Of a stretch of 40,647 nucleotides of DNA, positions 1 through 8,461 are shown piece after piece (position 1 is the stretch's first letter; every line of letters begins with the position of its first letter). A program made the translations under genes and the position numbers. This DNA is from Streptomyces pyxinicus (lineage in GTDB: Bacteria; Actinomycetota; Actinomycetes; Streptomycetales; Streptomycetaceae), in assembly GCF_024753135.1 (NCBI RefSeq), contig NZ_JANUGP010000047.1, positions 1 through 40,647 on the forward strand, given 5' to 3'. The notes beneath the pieces are model-generated. The model was not told the DNA's origin. It ran no database searches and saw nothing but the letters and a program-made list of their open reading frames with translations.

Positions 1-280
1 GGGGGCGGGGGCGGATGGGGCCGGGTCTGTGCGCGGGCATGACGTGCCTCCGGAAAGGGGGGTGGGGGGACCGTGGCAGTGACCGTCGCGGGGCGGGCCG
101 CTCCACTGGACGTGGGCATGCCATTGATTGCCTGATAAAGAAGCTACGCACGTAGACAGGACGTGGGAAGGGCCGCGGGAACCGCCGTTGGTCTACGCCT
201 GCGAAATACTTACGGAGCTGCGGCGACGACGCCGGATGACGGAAACTTTCAGGAACGCGAAACCGAGCAGGGGTGCTGAC

Positions 281-772
281 GTGCACGAGGACGGAAACGG
301 CGACACGCACCGGGTCGCCGGCCAGGGGTCACCGAGCGGTGCGGACCAGGAGTTCCTGGCCCTGGAACGCGAGCTGACCGTGCTGCTGCGGCGCGCCCGC
401 TCCAACCAGGGCGAGATGGCCCGCGAGGTCCACCCCGACCTGGAGTCCTCCGCGTACGGGCTGCTGATCCGGCTGGACGAGCTGGGCGGCCAGCGGGCCA
501 CGGCACTGGCCGGCTACATCGGCGTCGGCAAGGCCACCATGTCCCGCCAGCTGCGTGCCCTGGAGGAGTTGGGCCTGATCACCCGCCAGCCCGACCCCGC
601 CGACGGCCGGGCCTGGCTGGTCACCCTCACCGACGAGGGCCGCGGCCGGGTCGGCAAGGTCCGCGAGGCCCGCCGCGCGCGGTACGTCAGCCAGCTCGCC
701 CACTGGGACCGCCACGAGGTCGCCGAACTGGCCCGGTTGCTGCACCAGTTGAACGGGGTCATGGAAAGGTGA
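281..772 (+). CDS. MarR-family transcriptional regulator
   Basis: Predicted winged-helix DNA-binding repressor of the MarR family (163 aa from this start). The core has the family layout: a helical dimer arm, then a helix-turn-helix around ATALAGYIGVGKATMSRQLR and the following ALEELGLITRQPDPADGRA, which is the recognition helix plus beta-wing with the characteristic D-x-R of the wing. A C-terminal dimerisation helix ends in LNGVMER. The frame stays open upstream to a TTG at 128 and has an ATG at 236. I prefer the GTG at 281 because AGGGG sits about 7 nt before it and the residues before it are not family-like. It ends 19 bp from a convergent PP2C-like gene. The ligand and targets cannot be read from the sequence. 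Family call is firm; start is uncertain. Confidence 0.85.
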   Translation: MHEDGNGDTHRVAGQGSPSGADQEFLALERELTVLLRRARSNQGEMAREVHPDLESSAYGLLIRLDELGGQRATALAGYIGVGKATMSRQLRALEELGLITRQPDPADGRAWLVTLTDEGRGRVGKVREARRARYVSQLAHWDRHEVAELARLLHQLNGVMER

Positions 773-791
773 CCGGGCGGGCGGAACCGGC

Positions 792-1580
792 TCACAGCTC
801 CGCGTAGACCACCGTCGCGTCGTCGTGCGTCTTGCTCCGCCGCAGGAACGCCCGCTCCTCGCGGTCCGCCGCCTCCAGTCGCCGTACCCGCTCCACCAGG
901 GCGCCCGCGCCCTCCTTGGCGATCACGTCGAGCAGGTCCGTCCAGTCGCCCTCGCCGAACGTCTCCGTCCAGCGGCTCGCCCCGTCCGTCAGCGCGGCCA
1001 GCGCCCGGACCTCGCCGCGCGGCAGCGTGCCGATGACGGCGCGGGCGGCCACCGAGGGGTCGGCGGCGGCCGTGAAGAAGCCGCCCTCCCGGTTGCGCAG
1101 GTTCGCGTCCACCAGGGCGTCGGTGGCGAGCGCCGAGCGGGGGAGCCGGGCGAGCCGGTCGTCCAGCACCGGCAGCACCGTGCCGTCGGCGCCGCGCAGC
1201 AGCAGCACCGAGTCGGACAGCACGAGGTACTCCACCGAGTCGCTGGACCACCGCACGAGGACGACGGTTGCCTGCGGAGTTCGCGGGTGAGAAAGGTCAC
1301 AGGTCTCCGCGTGGGCCTCCGCGGTGCGCGCGATCGCCCTCGCGAGAATCTCCGTCAGCGTCAGATCTCGCCCGGAAACGGTCAGTTCGGTCAGCGCACC
1401 GCCGAGCCGCGCGGTGAACCAGGGGACGGAATGCAGACAGCCCGTGGCACCGCCGGGCGGCGTCACACCGTCCAGGACGATCACACAACCGCCCTGTCCG
1501 CAGGCGGGTAGTCCGACACCGGCGAAGTCCTCGTTGGGGCGGTCGGCGGTGCCGGGTTCCGAGACGAGATCGGTTCGCAT
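792..1580 (-). CDS. PP2C-like protein phosphatase domain protein
   Basis: A 262-aa soluble protein with PP2C-like landmarks in order: RPNEDFA near residues 14-20, VLDGV near 35-39, a central LSDSVLLL strand, LTDGAS, and a C-terminal HDDATVV. These match the Asp-containing metal-binding motifs of PPM/PP2C serine/threonine phosphatases, though the protein is short and the first motif (NED) is less canonical than in SpoIIE/RsbU types. The frame extends about 65 codons further upstream, but the ATG at 1580 begins MRTDLVSEPG directly before the first motif and the upstream residues are low-quality, so I use it. The target phosphoprotein is unknown. It could be a divergent phosphatase or a non-catalytic relative. 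Confidence 0.75.
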   Translation of the reverse strand: MRTDLVSEPGTADRPNEDFAGVGLPACGQGGCVIVLDGVTPPGGATGCLHSVPWFTARLGGALTELTVSGRDLTLTEILARAIARTAEAHAETCDLSHPRTPQATVVLVRWSSDSVEYLVLSDSVLLLRGADGTVLPVLDDRLARLPRSALATDALVDANLRNREGGFFTAAADPSVAARAVIGTLPRGEVRALAALTDGASRWTETFGEGDWTDLLDVIAKEGAGALVERVRRLEAADREERAFLRRSKTHDDATVVYAEL

Positions 1581-1965
1581 CCGGCCAGTCTGCACCAGCT
1601 CCGCACCCGCCCCGTCGATGGCCGGTCGCGATCCCGAGCCGGGCACGACCCCGCAGGTCAGGCGCCTGGTTTGGGGGAGAATGGGGCACTCCGGGAAGGC
1701 GCGGTGGCGAATACTGCCAAAGCCGGGCCGCACGCGTCCAACCGGCCCGCCGCGCAAGGCCGTCGCACGCGCCACGGGAACTTGCCCGTCAACTCCTCAC
1801 CGATGTTCACTCCTTCAGGTGGCGGGTCAGGTGATGCGCGACCACTGCCCACCGGCGCTGGGAGGGTCGGGAACCGTACGTACCGGGTGTACGCACCACT
1901 TGGCACCGAGATGACGGGGCGCCACCCGGGCCCCTGGATAGACGAGTTCAGGAATGCGAGCACCG
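1581..1965. other. Intergenic region between divergent PP2C-like gene and cvnA
   Basis: About 385 bp separating two divergent genes, so it should carry both promoters. A plus-strand frame is open from 1671 into cvnA, but roughly a quarter of its third positions are A/T against under a tenth in neighbouring genes, so I do not call it a gene. GGGAACCGTACGTACC near 1869-1884 resembles the -35 half of an ECF-type promoter, but no convincing -10 partner is visible. Confidence 0.4.
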
Positions 1966-4947
1966 GTGCAGAAGAAGCGGCCTCGGCGCACAGACAGGCA
2001 GTCGGCCCCCACGGGGACCGCCCCGCAGACGTCCGTGGGCACCGGCCGACCCACTCATGTGCGCACCCGGCTGATCGTCGCCGTCGCGGTGGTGGCCGCC
2101 GCCGTCGCGGGAGCCGGCGCGCCCTCGCTGCTCACCGCCTCCCAGGACGTCAACGACTCCCAGAACCTGGTGACGCTGGCCGCCCGCACCCAGGACGCCC
2201 TCGCCCTCGCGCACGCGCTCGCCGACGAACGCGACGAGGTCACCTCCTACATCGCGGCCGGCCGGCCCAGGACCAAGGCCCCGGCCGAGGACCGCAGCGT
2301 CCGGGTGGACCGGCAGGTGGAGGAGCTGCGCGCCGACACCGACACCCCGGCGGACCTGCGTGACGACCTGGACGCCGTCGCCGGCGTCCGGCGCTCCGCC
2401 CTCACCGGCAAGAGCAGTGCCCTGGAGGCCCACCGCGCCTACTCGGCGACCATCACCGAACTGCACCGGCTCGCCGAACAGCTGGCCGAGCGGACGCCGC
2501 CGCGGGCCGGCTCCGGCGACCACGCGCTCGCCGAACTGGACTCCGCCGTCCAGCAGTCCGCCGCCGCTCGCGGGCTGCTGCTGGCCGCGCTGAACGTGCC
2601 GTCGGGCCGCCACACGGTCATCGACCCCGTCACCGGCCTGCCCAGCACCACCACCACGGGCACAGACGCGGACCGCAAGCAGCGCGACGCGCTCACCGCC
2701 GCCGCCCAGCAGGCCCGGCTGCGCGCCGACGCGGCACTCGCCGGCTTCCGCGAGACCGCGCCCAAGGCCGCGCGGGACTCCTACGACTCCACGGTCACCG
2801 GACCCGAGGTCAACTCGGCGGAGAAGTACCTCGCCACGCTCACCGACCAGCCGACCCTGGCCGACAGCGAGCTGACCACCGGCACCAAGAAGCTGGACGC
2901 GGCTCTGTCCGCCCGCGTCGACCTGATGCGCGGCGCCGAGTCCTCGCTCTACGACCACCGCACCAAGGACCTCGAACAGCTCCGGGACGACGACGTCACC
3001 GCCCTGGAGATCCGCGTCGCCGTCCTCGGTGCCCTGATGCTGGTCGCGATCGGCCTCGCCACCGCCATGGCCCGCACCCTCACCCGCCCGCTGTCCGTCC
3101 TGCGGCGCGGCTCGGCCCGGCTCGCGGAGGCCGAGGACCCGGCGGCCCAGGAACCGATCACCTTCACCGGCCGCAACGACGAGTTCGCCCAGGTGGTCCG
3201 CTCGGTCAACGCCCTGCACACGCACGCCGCCGCCCTGCACGAGCGGGTGGGCACCCTGGAGACCGACCGCAAGCACCTGGTCGGACAGCGGCAGAAGATG
3301 GCCGACGCCCGCGAGGAACTGCGCGCCGAACTCGCCGACTCCGCCGCCCAGCTGGAGCGGCTGCGCACCAGCATCGGCTCCACCTTCGTCAACCTCGCGC
3401 TGCGCACCCTCGGCCTGGTGGAGCGCCAGCTCGGGGTCATCGAGGGGCTGGAGGCGCGCGAGCAGGACCCCGACCGCCTCGCCACCCTCTTCAAGCTCGA
3501 CCACTTCGCCACCGTCATGCGCCGGCACAGCGAGAACCTGCTCGTCCTCGCCGGCACCGAGCACGTCCAGCAGCACCCCGGACCGGTGCCGCTGGTCGAC
3601 GTGGTGCGCGCGGCGGTCAGCGAGATCGAGCGCTACGAGCGGGTCCGTATCGCGGCCCTGCCCCCGCACGCCCACGTGGCCGGCTTCGCCGCGGACGACC
3701 TCTCCCACCTGCTCGCCGAACTGCTGGAGAACGCCACCTCGTTCTCCCCGCCGGAGCTGCCCGTCGAGGTCTCCGGCTGGCTGCTGGAATCCGGCGAGGT
3801 CATGCTCTCCGTCCAGGACGAGGGCATCGGCATGGCGCCGGAGCGCCTGGAGCGCCTCAACGCCCGCCTCTCCGCGTTCGACCCGGAGTCCCCCTACGAC
3901 CAGGAGGCCGAGGACGGTCTCGGGCTCGGCCTCTACGTCGTCGCCCGCCTCGCCCACCGGCACGGCATCCGGGCCCGGCTGCGCGAGCAGAAGCAGGGCG
4001 GCGTCGCGGCGGTGGTGGTCCTGCCGGCCACGCTGCTCTCCGACGCCCCGCCGGCCGCGGTCCCGCCCGCGACCACGTCCCCCGGCACGTCCCCCGTCTC
4101 GCTGCCCGGCGCCGACGCGGAGGCCAACTCCAACGTCCTGCCCGGCCGCGCCAAGGACGCCGACGCCGACCCGCTGGTGACCCTGGCGGAGAAGGCGGTC
4201 CAGGACGCCTCCGACGCCGACTGGGCCGACCGGGCCGTGCGGGACGCGTTCGACACGTCGGCGGACGAGGCGGACGGCACGGATGCCACGGGCGCGACGG
4301 ACGTCACGGGCGGCACGGACCGCGAGGTCCACGCCCAGGCCGGCGACCAGGACGACGAGCCCGCGGAGACCCGCCCGAAGGCCCCCCTGGAGACCCTCGC
4401 CGAGACGACGATGGAACTCTTCCTCCCGGAGCCGCCCCCGGAACCGGCCCGGCCACTGCCGCCGGAGGCACCGCACGCCGACGCGGCGGGACCGCTGCCG
4501 CGCGAGAGGCCGCACCCGGCCCCGGCGCTGCCCCACGACGCACCGCGCACGGCGCCGCAGACCGCCGACGGCGGGCACGCACCGCAGGGGCCACCCGCGG
4601 CCGGCGACGAAAGCCGCACAGGTGGTGCGGGTGGGAACACGAATCCCGCCGATGGCGAAGCCGAGGCGGACGAGGACCGGCTCACCAGCAAGGGTCTCCC
4701 CAAGCGCACCCCCAAAATCACCACCCCCGCCCCGCCCCGCCAGCGCGGCGGCACCGTCGACGCCGACGCCCTGCGCCGCAGGCTCGGCGGCTTCCGCCGC
4801 GGCGCCGAGGCCGGCTACCGCGACGTGGAGGCGGAGATCGAGCAGACCGGCACCAACCAGCGTCCGACCACGTACCAGACCACGGCGGCCGACCACGCGC
4901 ACGCCGAAGAAGCCACGGGGGGCACAGCCGAGGAGGCAAGCAGTTGA
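1966..4947 (+). CDS. cvnA: CvnA: conservon membrane sensor histidine-kinase-like protein
   Basis: About 993 aa; the sensor component of a conservon. Visible order: a basic N-terminus; transmembrane segment around residues 36-56; a large extracytoplasmic domain of the nitrate/nitrite-sensing type (rich in paired helices, e.g. QQSAAARGLLLAAL); second transmembrane segment around 348-369; a HAMP-like linker and coiled coil; a dimerisation region with FKLDHFATVMRRHSENLLVL; then a HATPase_c domain with N box LAELLENATSFSPP (about 581), G1 DEGIGM and G2 GLGLGLYVV (about 651). Residues from about 690 on are a disordered Ala/Pro/Asp/Glu-rich tail. In this family the classical H box is poorly conserved and the protein works with CvnB, C and D at the membrane. 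Start is uncertain: the ATG at 1954 is abutted by AGGA, so the GTG at 1966 is more plausible. Overlaps cvnB by 4 nt. Confidence 0.88.
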   Translation: MQKKRPRRTDRQSAPTGTAPQTSVGTGRPTHVRTRLIVAVAVVAAAVAGAGAPSLLTASQDVNDSQNLVTLAARTQDALALAHALADERDEVTSYIAAGRPRTKAPAEDRSVRVDRQVEELRADTDTPADLRDDLDAVAGVRRSALTGKSSALEAHRAYSATITELHRLAEQLAERTPPRAGSGDHALAELDSAVQQSAAARGLLLAALNVPSGRHTVIDPVTGLPSTTTTGTDADRKQRDALTAAAQQARLRADAALAGFRETAPKAARDSYDSTVTGPEVNSAEKYLATLTDQPTLADSELTTGTKKLDAALSARVDLMRGAESSLYDHRTKDLEQLRDDDVTALEIRVAVLGALMLVAIGLATAMARTLTRPLSVLRRGSARLAEAEDPAAQEPITFTGRNDEFAQVVRSVNALHTHAAALHERVGTLETDRKHLVGQRQKMADAREELRAELADSAAQLERLRTSIGSTFVNLALRTLGLVERQLGVIEGLEAREQDPDRLATLFKLDHFATVMRRHSENLLVLAGTEHVQQHPGPVPLVDVVRAAVSEIERYERVRIAALPPHAHVAGFAADDLSHLLAELLENATSFSPPELPVEVSGWLLESGEVMLSVQDEGIGMAPERLERLNARLSAFDPESPYDQEAEDGLGLGLYVVARLAHRHGIRARLREQKQGGVAAVVVLPATLLSDAPPAAVPPATTSPGTSPVSLPGADAEANSNVLPGRAKDADADPLVTLAEKAVQDASDADWADRAVRDAFDTSADEADGTDATGATDVTGGTDREVHAQAGDQDDEPAETRPKAPLETLAETTMELFLPEPPPEPARPLPPEAPHADAAGPLPRERPHPAPALPHDAPRTAPQTADGGHAPQGPPAAGDESRTGGAGGNTNPADGEAEADEDRLTSKGLPKRTPKITTPAPPRQRGGTVDADALRRRLGGFRRGAEAGYRDVEAEIEQTGTNQRPTTYQTTAADHAHAEEATGGTAEEASS

Positions 4948-5447
4948 CCGCGCCCAGTACCTATGGACTGAGCAGTGAAGCCCGCAACCTGCACTGGCTG
5001 CTGACCAACCTGGTCGAGGACGTACCCGGCATCCAGTCCGTCGCCGTGGTCTCCTCCGACGGCCTGCTCCTGCTCTCGTCCGACCCGGACCACACCGAGG
5101 AGGCCCGCGCCTCCCGCGAGGCGAGGCCCACCGGCCCCAAGGGCTCCTCCGCCGACCTGGCCACCGTCGTCTCCGGCATCGGCAGCCTCACCGTCGGCGC
5201 GGCGAAGCTGATGGACTTCGGGCGGGTCAAGCACACCATGGTCGCCATGGAGCAGGGCAGCCTGTTCGTGATGTCGATCAGCGACGGCTCGCTGCTCGGT
5301 GTCCACGGCGGCGCCGAGTGCGACATGAGCGTGGTGGCGTACCACATGGCCCTGTTCGTGGGCCGGGCCGGCCATGTCCTGACCCCCGAACTCCGCTCCG
5401 AGCTACGGCAGTCGCTGGAGTCCGAGCCGACCGGGAGCGCCCGATGA
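4944..5447 (+). CDS. cvnB: CvnB: roadblock/LC7-domain protein of the conservon
   Basis: A 167-aa roadblock/LC7 (MglB-like) protein, opening LSSEARNLHWLLTNLVEDVPG with the IQSVAVVSSDGLLLLSS strand and the later central helix DLATVVSGIGSLTVGAAKLM. In conservons this component partners the small GTPase CvnD and the kinase-like CvnA, by analogy with MglA/MglB. Starts at TTG, whose bases overlap the cvnA stop (TTGA); GAGGAGG lies about 7 nt upstream, supporting this start and translational coupling. The next gene begins inside its stop codon (ATGA), so cvnA-B-C are coupled. Confidence 0.9.
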   Translation: MTAPSTYGLSSEARNLHWLLTNLVEDVPGIQSVAVVSSDGLLLLSSDPDHTEEARASREARPTGPKGSSADLATVVSGIGSLTVGAAKLMDFGRVKHTMVAMEQGSLFVMSISDGSLLGVHGGAECDMSVVAYHMALFVGRAGHVLTPELRSELRQSLESEPTGSAR

Positions 5448-5851
5448 GCGGCACCCCCCGGCTCCCGGTGCGCGGCGGCGACCGCAAACCCGCCCGCGTC
5501 CGCCCCTACTCGCTCACCGGCGGCCGTACCCGCTTCGGTCACGTCCTCCTCGTGGAGACGTTCGTGGCCGCGCTGGAGGCCCCCGAGGAGCGCAGGGAAC
5601 TGACGAAGGGCTCGCTCACCACCCGGGTCATGCCGGAGCTGCGGGCCATCGTCGAACTCTGCCGCCGTATGCGCACGGTGGCCGAGATCGCCGCGCTGCT
5701 GAAGATGCCGCTCGGCGTGGTCCGCGTCCTCCTCAGCGACCTCGCGGACCAGGGAAAGATCCGTGTGTACGGCACCGGAACCGGTCACGGCACCGGCCGC
5801 CCGGACCGCGCTCTGCTGGAAAGGGTGCTGAGTGGACTCCGCCGTCTCTGA
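5444..5851 (+). CDS. cvnC: CvnC: DUF742 conservon protein
   Basis: A 135-aa protein of the DUF742 type found in all conservons. It has a basic N-terminal stretch (VRPYSLTGGRTRF, with the family's RPY-x-LTGGRT motif), a variable middle, and a C-terminal winged-helix-like half: ELCRRMRTVAEIAALLKMPLGVVRVLLSDL. The final segment DRALLERVLSGLRRL is also family-typical. The molecular role is not established; the helix-turn-helix-like C-terminus could be a protein contact rather than a DNA binder. The ATG at 5444 overlaps the cvnB stop and is internal to a longer open frame whose upstream residues are the out-of-frame shadow of cvnB. Confidence 0.9.
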   Translation: MSGTPRLPVRGGDRKPARVRPYSLTGGRTRFGHVLLVETFVAALEAPEERRELTKGSLTTRVMPELRAIVELCRRMRTVAEIAALLKMPLGVVRVLLSDLADQGKIRVYGTGTGHGTGRPDRALLERVLSGLRRL

Positions 5852-6470
5852 CGCCACCGGCGTCGCCCCCCTCGTCACCGAGCCCGACGAGGACCTGAAG
5901 TCCTGGCAGACGGACCGGACCCGGGCCCCGGTCGCCACCAAGATCGTGGTGGCCGGCGGCTTCGGAGTCGGCAAGACCACGCTGGTCACCGCCGTCTCGG
6001 AGATCACGCCCCTGCAGACCGAGGCGCTGATGACCGAGGCGAGCGAGGACACCGACGACCTGTCCGCCACCCCGGCCAAGCTCACCACCACCGTGGCGAT
6101 GGACTTCGGCCGCATCACGCTCGACGACGACCTGGTGCTCTACCTGTTCGGCACGCCGGGCCAGCAGCGGTTCTGGTTCATGTGGGACGACCTGGTGCGC
6201 GGCGCGATCGGCGCCGTCGTGCTGGCCGACACCCGCCGGCTGAAGGACTGCTTCCCGGCGCTGGACTACTTCGAGAGCTGCGGACTGCCGTACGTCGTGG
6301 CCGTGAACCACTTCGACGGCAGTGAGCGGTTCGAGCCGGAGGACGTACGGGAGGCGCTCACCGTACCGGCGCACATCCCTGTCATGATCATGGACGCGCG
6401 GCGGCGGATCCCGGTCGTCGAGACCCTCCTGGCCCTGGTGGCCCACGCGCTGGACGAAACCCCCGAGTAG
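5832..6470 (+). CDS. cvnD: CvnD: conservon small GTPase (MglA-like)
   Basis: A 212-aa P-loop GTPase. Motifs: G1 GGFGVGKTTL near residues 42-51, G3 LFGTPGQQRFWFM, and a G4-like VAVNHFDG. The FGTPGQ/RFWFMW signature is characteristic of the CvnD/MglA-like branch rather than Era/Obg GTPases. It is expected to cycle between GTP and GDP and to associate with CvnB and CvnA at the membrane. It starts at GTG 20 nt before the cvnC stop with GGAAAGGG upstream. Its stop is 27 bp from the monooxygenase start, so the monooxygenase is probably co-transcribed. Confidence 0.92.
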   Translation: MDSAVSDATGVAPLVTEPDEDLKSWQTDRTRAPVATKIVVAGGFGVGKTTLVTAVSEITPLQTEALMTEASEDTDDLSATPAKLTTTVAMDFGRITLDDDLVLYLFGTPGQQRFWFMWDDLVRGAIGAVVLADTRRLKDCFPALDYFESCGLPYVVAVNHFDGSERFEPEDVREALTVPAHIPVMIMDARRRIPVVETLLALVAHALDETPE

Positions 6471-6497
6471 TCCTCACCCGGTAGGAGAACCACCCGC

Positions 6498-7751
6498 ATG
6501 CGGAAGATACTCGTCGTCGGAGCCGGCCAGTCCGGCCTCCAGCTCGCCCTCGGCCTCCAGTCACACGGCTACGAGGTCACCCTGATGTCCAACCGGACCG
6601 CGGACGAGATCCGCTCCGGCCGGGTCATGTCGACGCAGTGCATGTTCCACACGGCGTTGGGGCACGAGCGCGACCTGAAGCTGAACTTCTGGGAGTCCCA
6701 GGCCCCGAGGATCGAGGGGCTCGGCGTCTCGGTCGCGGCCCCCGGCTCGCACGACCCGGGCCCCACGCAGCGGGCCGTCGACTGGGTCGGCAGGCTGGAC
6801 GGCTACGCGCAGTCCGTCGACCAGCGGGTGAAGATGGCCGGCTGGATGGAGACCTTCGCCCAGCGCGGCGGCCAGCTCGTCATCCACGGCGCGGCGGTCG
6901 GCGACCTCGACTACTTCTCCCGCACCTACGACCTCGTCCTGGTCGCGGCCGGCAAGGGCGAGCTGGTCTCGATGTTCGCCCGCGACCCGGAGCGCTCCCC
7001 GTACGGCGAGCCGCAGCGCGCGCTGGCGGTCGCCTACGTGCACGGACTCGGCCCGCGCCCGGAGCACCCGGAGTTCGACGCGGTCCGCTGCAACCTGGTG
7101 CCCGGCGTCGGCGAGCTGTTCATCATGCCGACGTTCACCACGTCGGGGCGTGCCGACATCCTGTTCTGGGAGGGTGTGCCCGGCGGCCCGCTCGACGCCT
7201 TCACCGGCGTCAAGGACCCGGCCGAGCACCTCTCCCTGACCCTGGAGCTGATGGAGAAGTTCACGCCCTGGGAGTACGCGCGGGCGACCAGGGTCGAACT
7301 GACCGACGCGGGCGGCACGCTGGCCGGCCGCTACGCCCCGACCGTCCGCAACCCGATCGGCCGGCTCCCCTCGGGCGGCCTGGTCCTCGGTGTCGCCGAC
7401 GTGGTCGTCGCCAACGACCCGATCACCGGCCAGGGCTCCAACTCCGCCGCCAAGTGCGCCGCCGCCTACCTCGACTCGATCCTCGAACGCGGCGACAAGC
7501 CGTTCGACGAGGAGTGGATGCGGGCCACCTTCGACCGCTACTGGACCACCGCCCGGCACGTCACCAAGTGGACCAACGCCATGCTGGCCCCGCCCCCGGC
7601 GCACGTGCTCGACCTCATCGGCGCGGCCGGCGCCCTCCAGCCGGTCGCCGACCGCTTCGCCAACGCCTTCGACGACCCCGCCGACTTCGAGAACTTCTTC
7701 TACGAACCGGAGAAGACGGCCGCCTACCTGGCCTCGGTCGCCGGGGTCTGA
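6498..7751 (+). CDS. FAD-dependent monooxygenase, styrene/indole monooxygenase type
   Basis: A 417-aa group E-like flavoprotein monooxygenase. The N-terminus has the Rossmann dinucleotide motif ILVVGAGQSGLQLALGL (residues 4-20). A second FAD-contact region is DPITGQGSNSAAKCAAAYL, where GQGSN replaces the hydroxylase GD motif. Length and the MSTQCMF segment fit styrene/indole monooxygenase StyA-like proteins, which epoxidise an aromatic or vinyl substrate and normally need a separate flavin reductase; no reductase is next to it. TAGGAG precedes the ATG by about 10 nt. Position directly after cvnD suggests an effector enzyme of the conservon operon, as other conservons carry oxygenases. The last nine codons lie in a sequence duplicated at 8462-8489. 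Confidence 0.85.
   Translation: MRKILVVGAGQSGLQLALGLQSHGYEVTLMSNRTADEIRSGRVMSTQCMFHTALGHERDLKLNFWESQAPRIEGLGVSVAAPGSHDPGPTQRAVDWVGRLDGYAQSVDQRVKMAGWMETFAQRGGQLVIHGAAVGDLDYFSRTYDLVLVAAGKGELVSMFARDPERSPYGEPQRALAVAYVHGLGPRPEHPEFDAVRCNLVPGVGELFIMPTFTTSGRADILFWEGVPGGPLDAFTGVKDPAEHLSLTLELMEKFTPWEYARATRVELTDAGGTLAGRYAPTVRNPIGRLPSGGLVLGVADVVVANDPITGQGSNSAAKCAAAYLDSILERGDKPFDEEWMRATFDRYWTTARHVTKWTNAMLAPPPAHVLDLIGAAGALQPVADRFANAFDDPADFENFFYEPEKTAAYLASVAGV
7724..7751. repeat. 28-bp imperfect direct repeat, left copy
   Basis: Covers the last codons and stop of the monooxygenase gene. The first 21 bp are identical to 8462-8482 and the full 28 bp match at 26 positions. See the right copy at 8462-8489: together they bracket a lower-GC insert carrying one gene. 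Confidence 0.85.
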
Positions 7752-7805
7752 CGGCTCGGCTACTCGGGCGCGCACGGAACACAGCGTCGAACTCGGAGCC
7801 TCACC

Positions 7806-7831
7806 GTGGAGCCGGACAGTGGCGGCTCCAC
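7806..7831. terminator. Hairpin between convergent gene ends
   Basis: GTGGAGCCG (7806-7814) pairs perfectly with CGGCTCCAC (7823-7831), a 9-bp stem with an 8-nt loop. It lies between the monooxygenase stop and the convergent gene stop at 7839, so it could end transcription from both sides. A competing stem AGTGGCG/CGCCACT (7818-7824 with 7834-7840) overlaps it. No long T tract, as is common in streptomycetes. Confidence 0.55.
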
Positions 7832-7838
7832 TTCGCCA

Positions 7839-8414
7839 CTAGTCCAGCGAGCTGCCATGCAAGTCGCCTTCCGATTGGCGTTCCGCAAAGATGAACGTAT
7901 GGAATTCTCGTCCCTCAGGCCAGCGAGCGAGTAACTCAGACGTGGAGTTGTCTCGATGGGGAACGGCCTCCGAACGCAGGTAGGAGCCGAGGCAGGAGAT
8001 GCTGTCCGTGCAGAGGGCCATCCCCTCCACACGTCGTTGGGCGTCGCTCCGCTGGTCACCCAATGGACCGATCTGGACGTACAGGGCGTTCGTGGACAGC
8101 CGGTCTCTCAGTTGTGCGTCGGGCAGCCATTGTGCGTACAGCTGGACAGTGGCGTGATGGCGACGGAGGACGCGGAAGTATTCTTGTCGCTCGTCTTCCG
8201 CGACGTCATGGAAACCCTGCCGTAGATGCTGCTGCGTGGTCAGTAACTCGGCGAGTATGCGCTCAGCCGCCGCGACTGCTTCGCCTCGTCGTCTGGCGGT
8301 ATCCGCTGCCCGGGTCCCGTGGCGCTGCTGGTAGACGACTCCGCCGCAGGCGGCGCCGCCGCCTGCGGCAACACCTATCAGACCGATCAACGCGTCCAGT
8401 ACCGATGCGTCCAT
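7839..8414 (-). CDS. Hypothetical membrane-anchored helical protein in insert
   Basis: A 191-aa protein I do not recognise. It starts MDASVLDALIGLIGVAAGGG, a short Gly/Ala-rich hydrophobic segment (about residues 5-28), followed at once by basic residues (QQRHGTRAADTARRRG). The remainder is predominantly helical and charged, with no catalytic motif I can name. Predicted topology: N-terminal anchor with the bulk in the cytoplasm. No clear Shine-Dalgarno precedes the ATG at 8414; CATACT lies just 5' of it, so a leaderless transcript is possible. The frame is open further upstream but those residues look like the shadow of the NlpC/P60 gene. Codon third positions are less G/C-rich than in neighbours, consistent with acquisition. 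The protein at 27331-27951 shares the same plan. Confidence 0.65.
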   Translation of the reverse strand: MDASVLDALIGLIGVAAGGGAACGGVVYQQRHGTRAADTARRRGEAVAAAERILAELLTTQQHLRQGFHDVAEDERQEYFRVLRRHHATVQLYAQWLPDAQLRDRLSTNALYVQIGPLGDQRSDAQRRVEGMALCTDSISCLGSYLRSEAVPHRDNSTSELLARWPEGREFHTFIFAERQSEGDLHGSSLD

Positions 8415-8461
8415 GAGAAGTATGGTGGCAGGGTTCCGCGTCGGCCTGGAAGGATCGAGGG

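Larger units (their letters stand above)
7752..8461. mobile_element. Putative single-gene insertion cassette between direct repeats
   Basis: About 710 bp lying between the two copies of the 28-bp repeat. It is visibly less G/C-rich than its flanks and holds only the minus-strand gene at 7839-8414 plus a hairpin. There is no recombinase or transposase inside, so any movement would need a trans-acting enzyme or was a one-off recombination. The repeat at the right edge still encodes the C-terminal YLASVAGA-stop of the monooxygenase in frame, as if the target gene end had been displaced and replaced by an incoming copy. Confidence 0.5.

Noticed and set aside
1671..2363. Plus-strand frame upstream of and overlapping cvnA
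   Set aside because: About a quarter of its third positions are A/T before cvnA, and it becomes a cvnA shadow afterwards; no recognisable domain.
1948..4902. A 984-codon open frame on the minus strand
   Set aside because: It lies opposite cvnA, has Gly/Val/Arg-rich shadow composition and no domain; the plus-strand kinase explains the DNA.
7760..8225. Small frames on either strand within the insert besides 7839-8414
   Set aside because: They overlap the better-supported minus-strand gene and lack start signals or protein-like composition.
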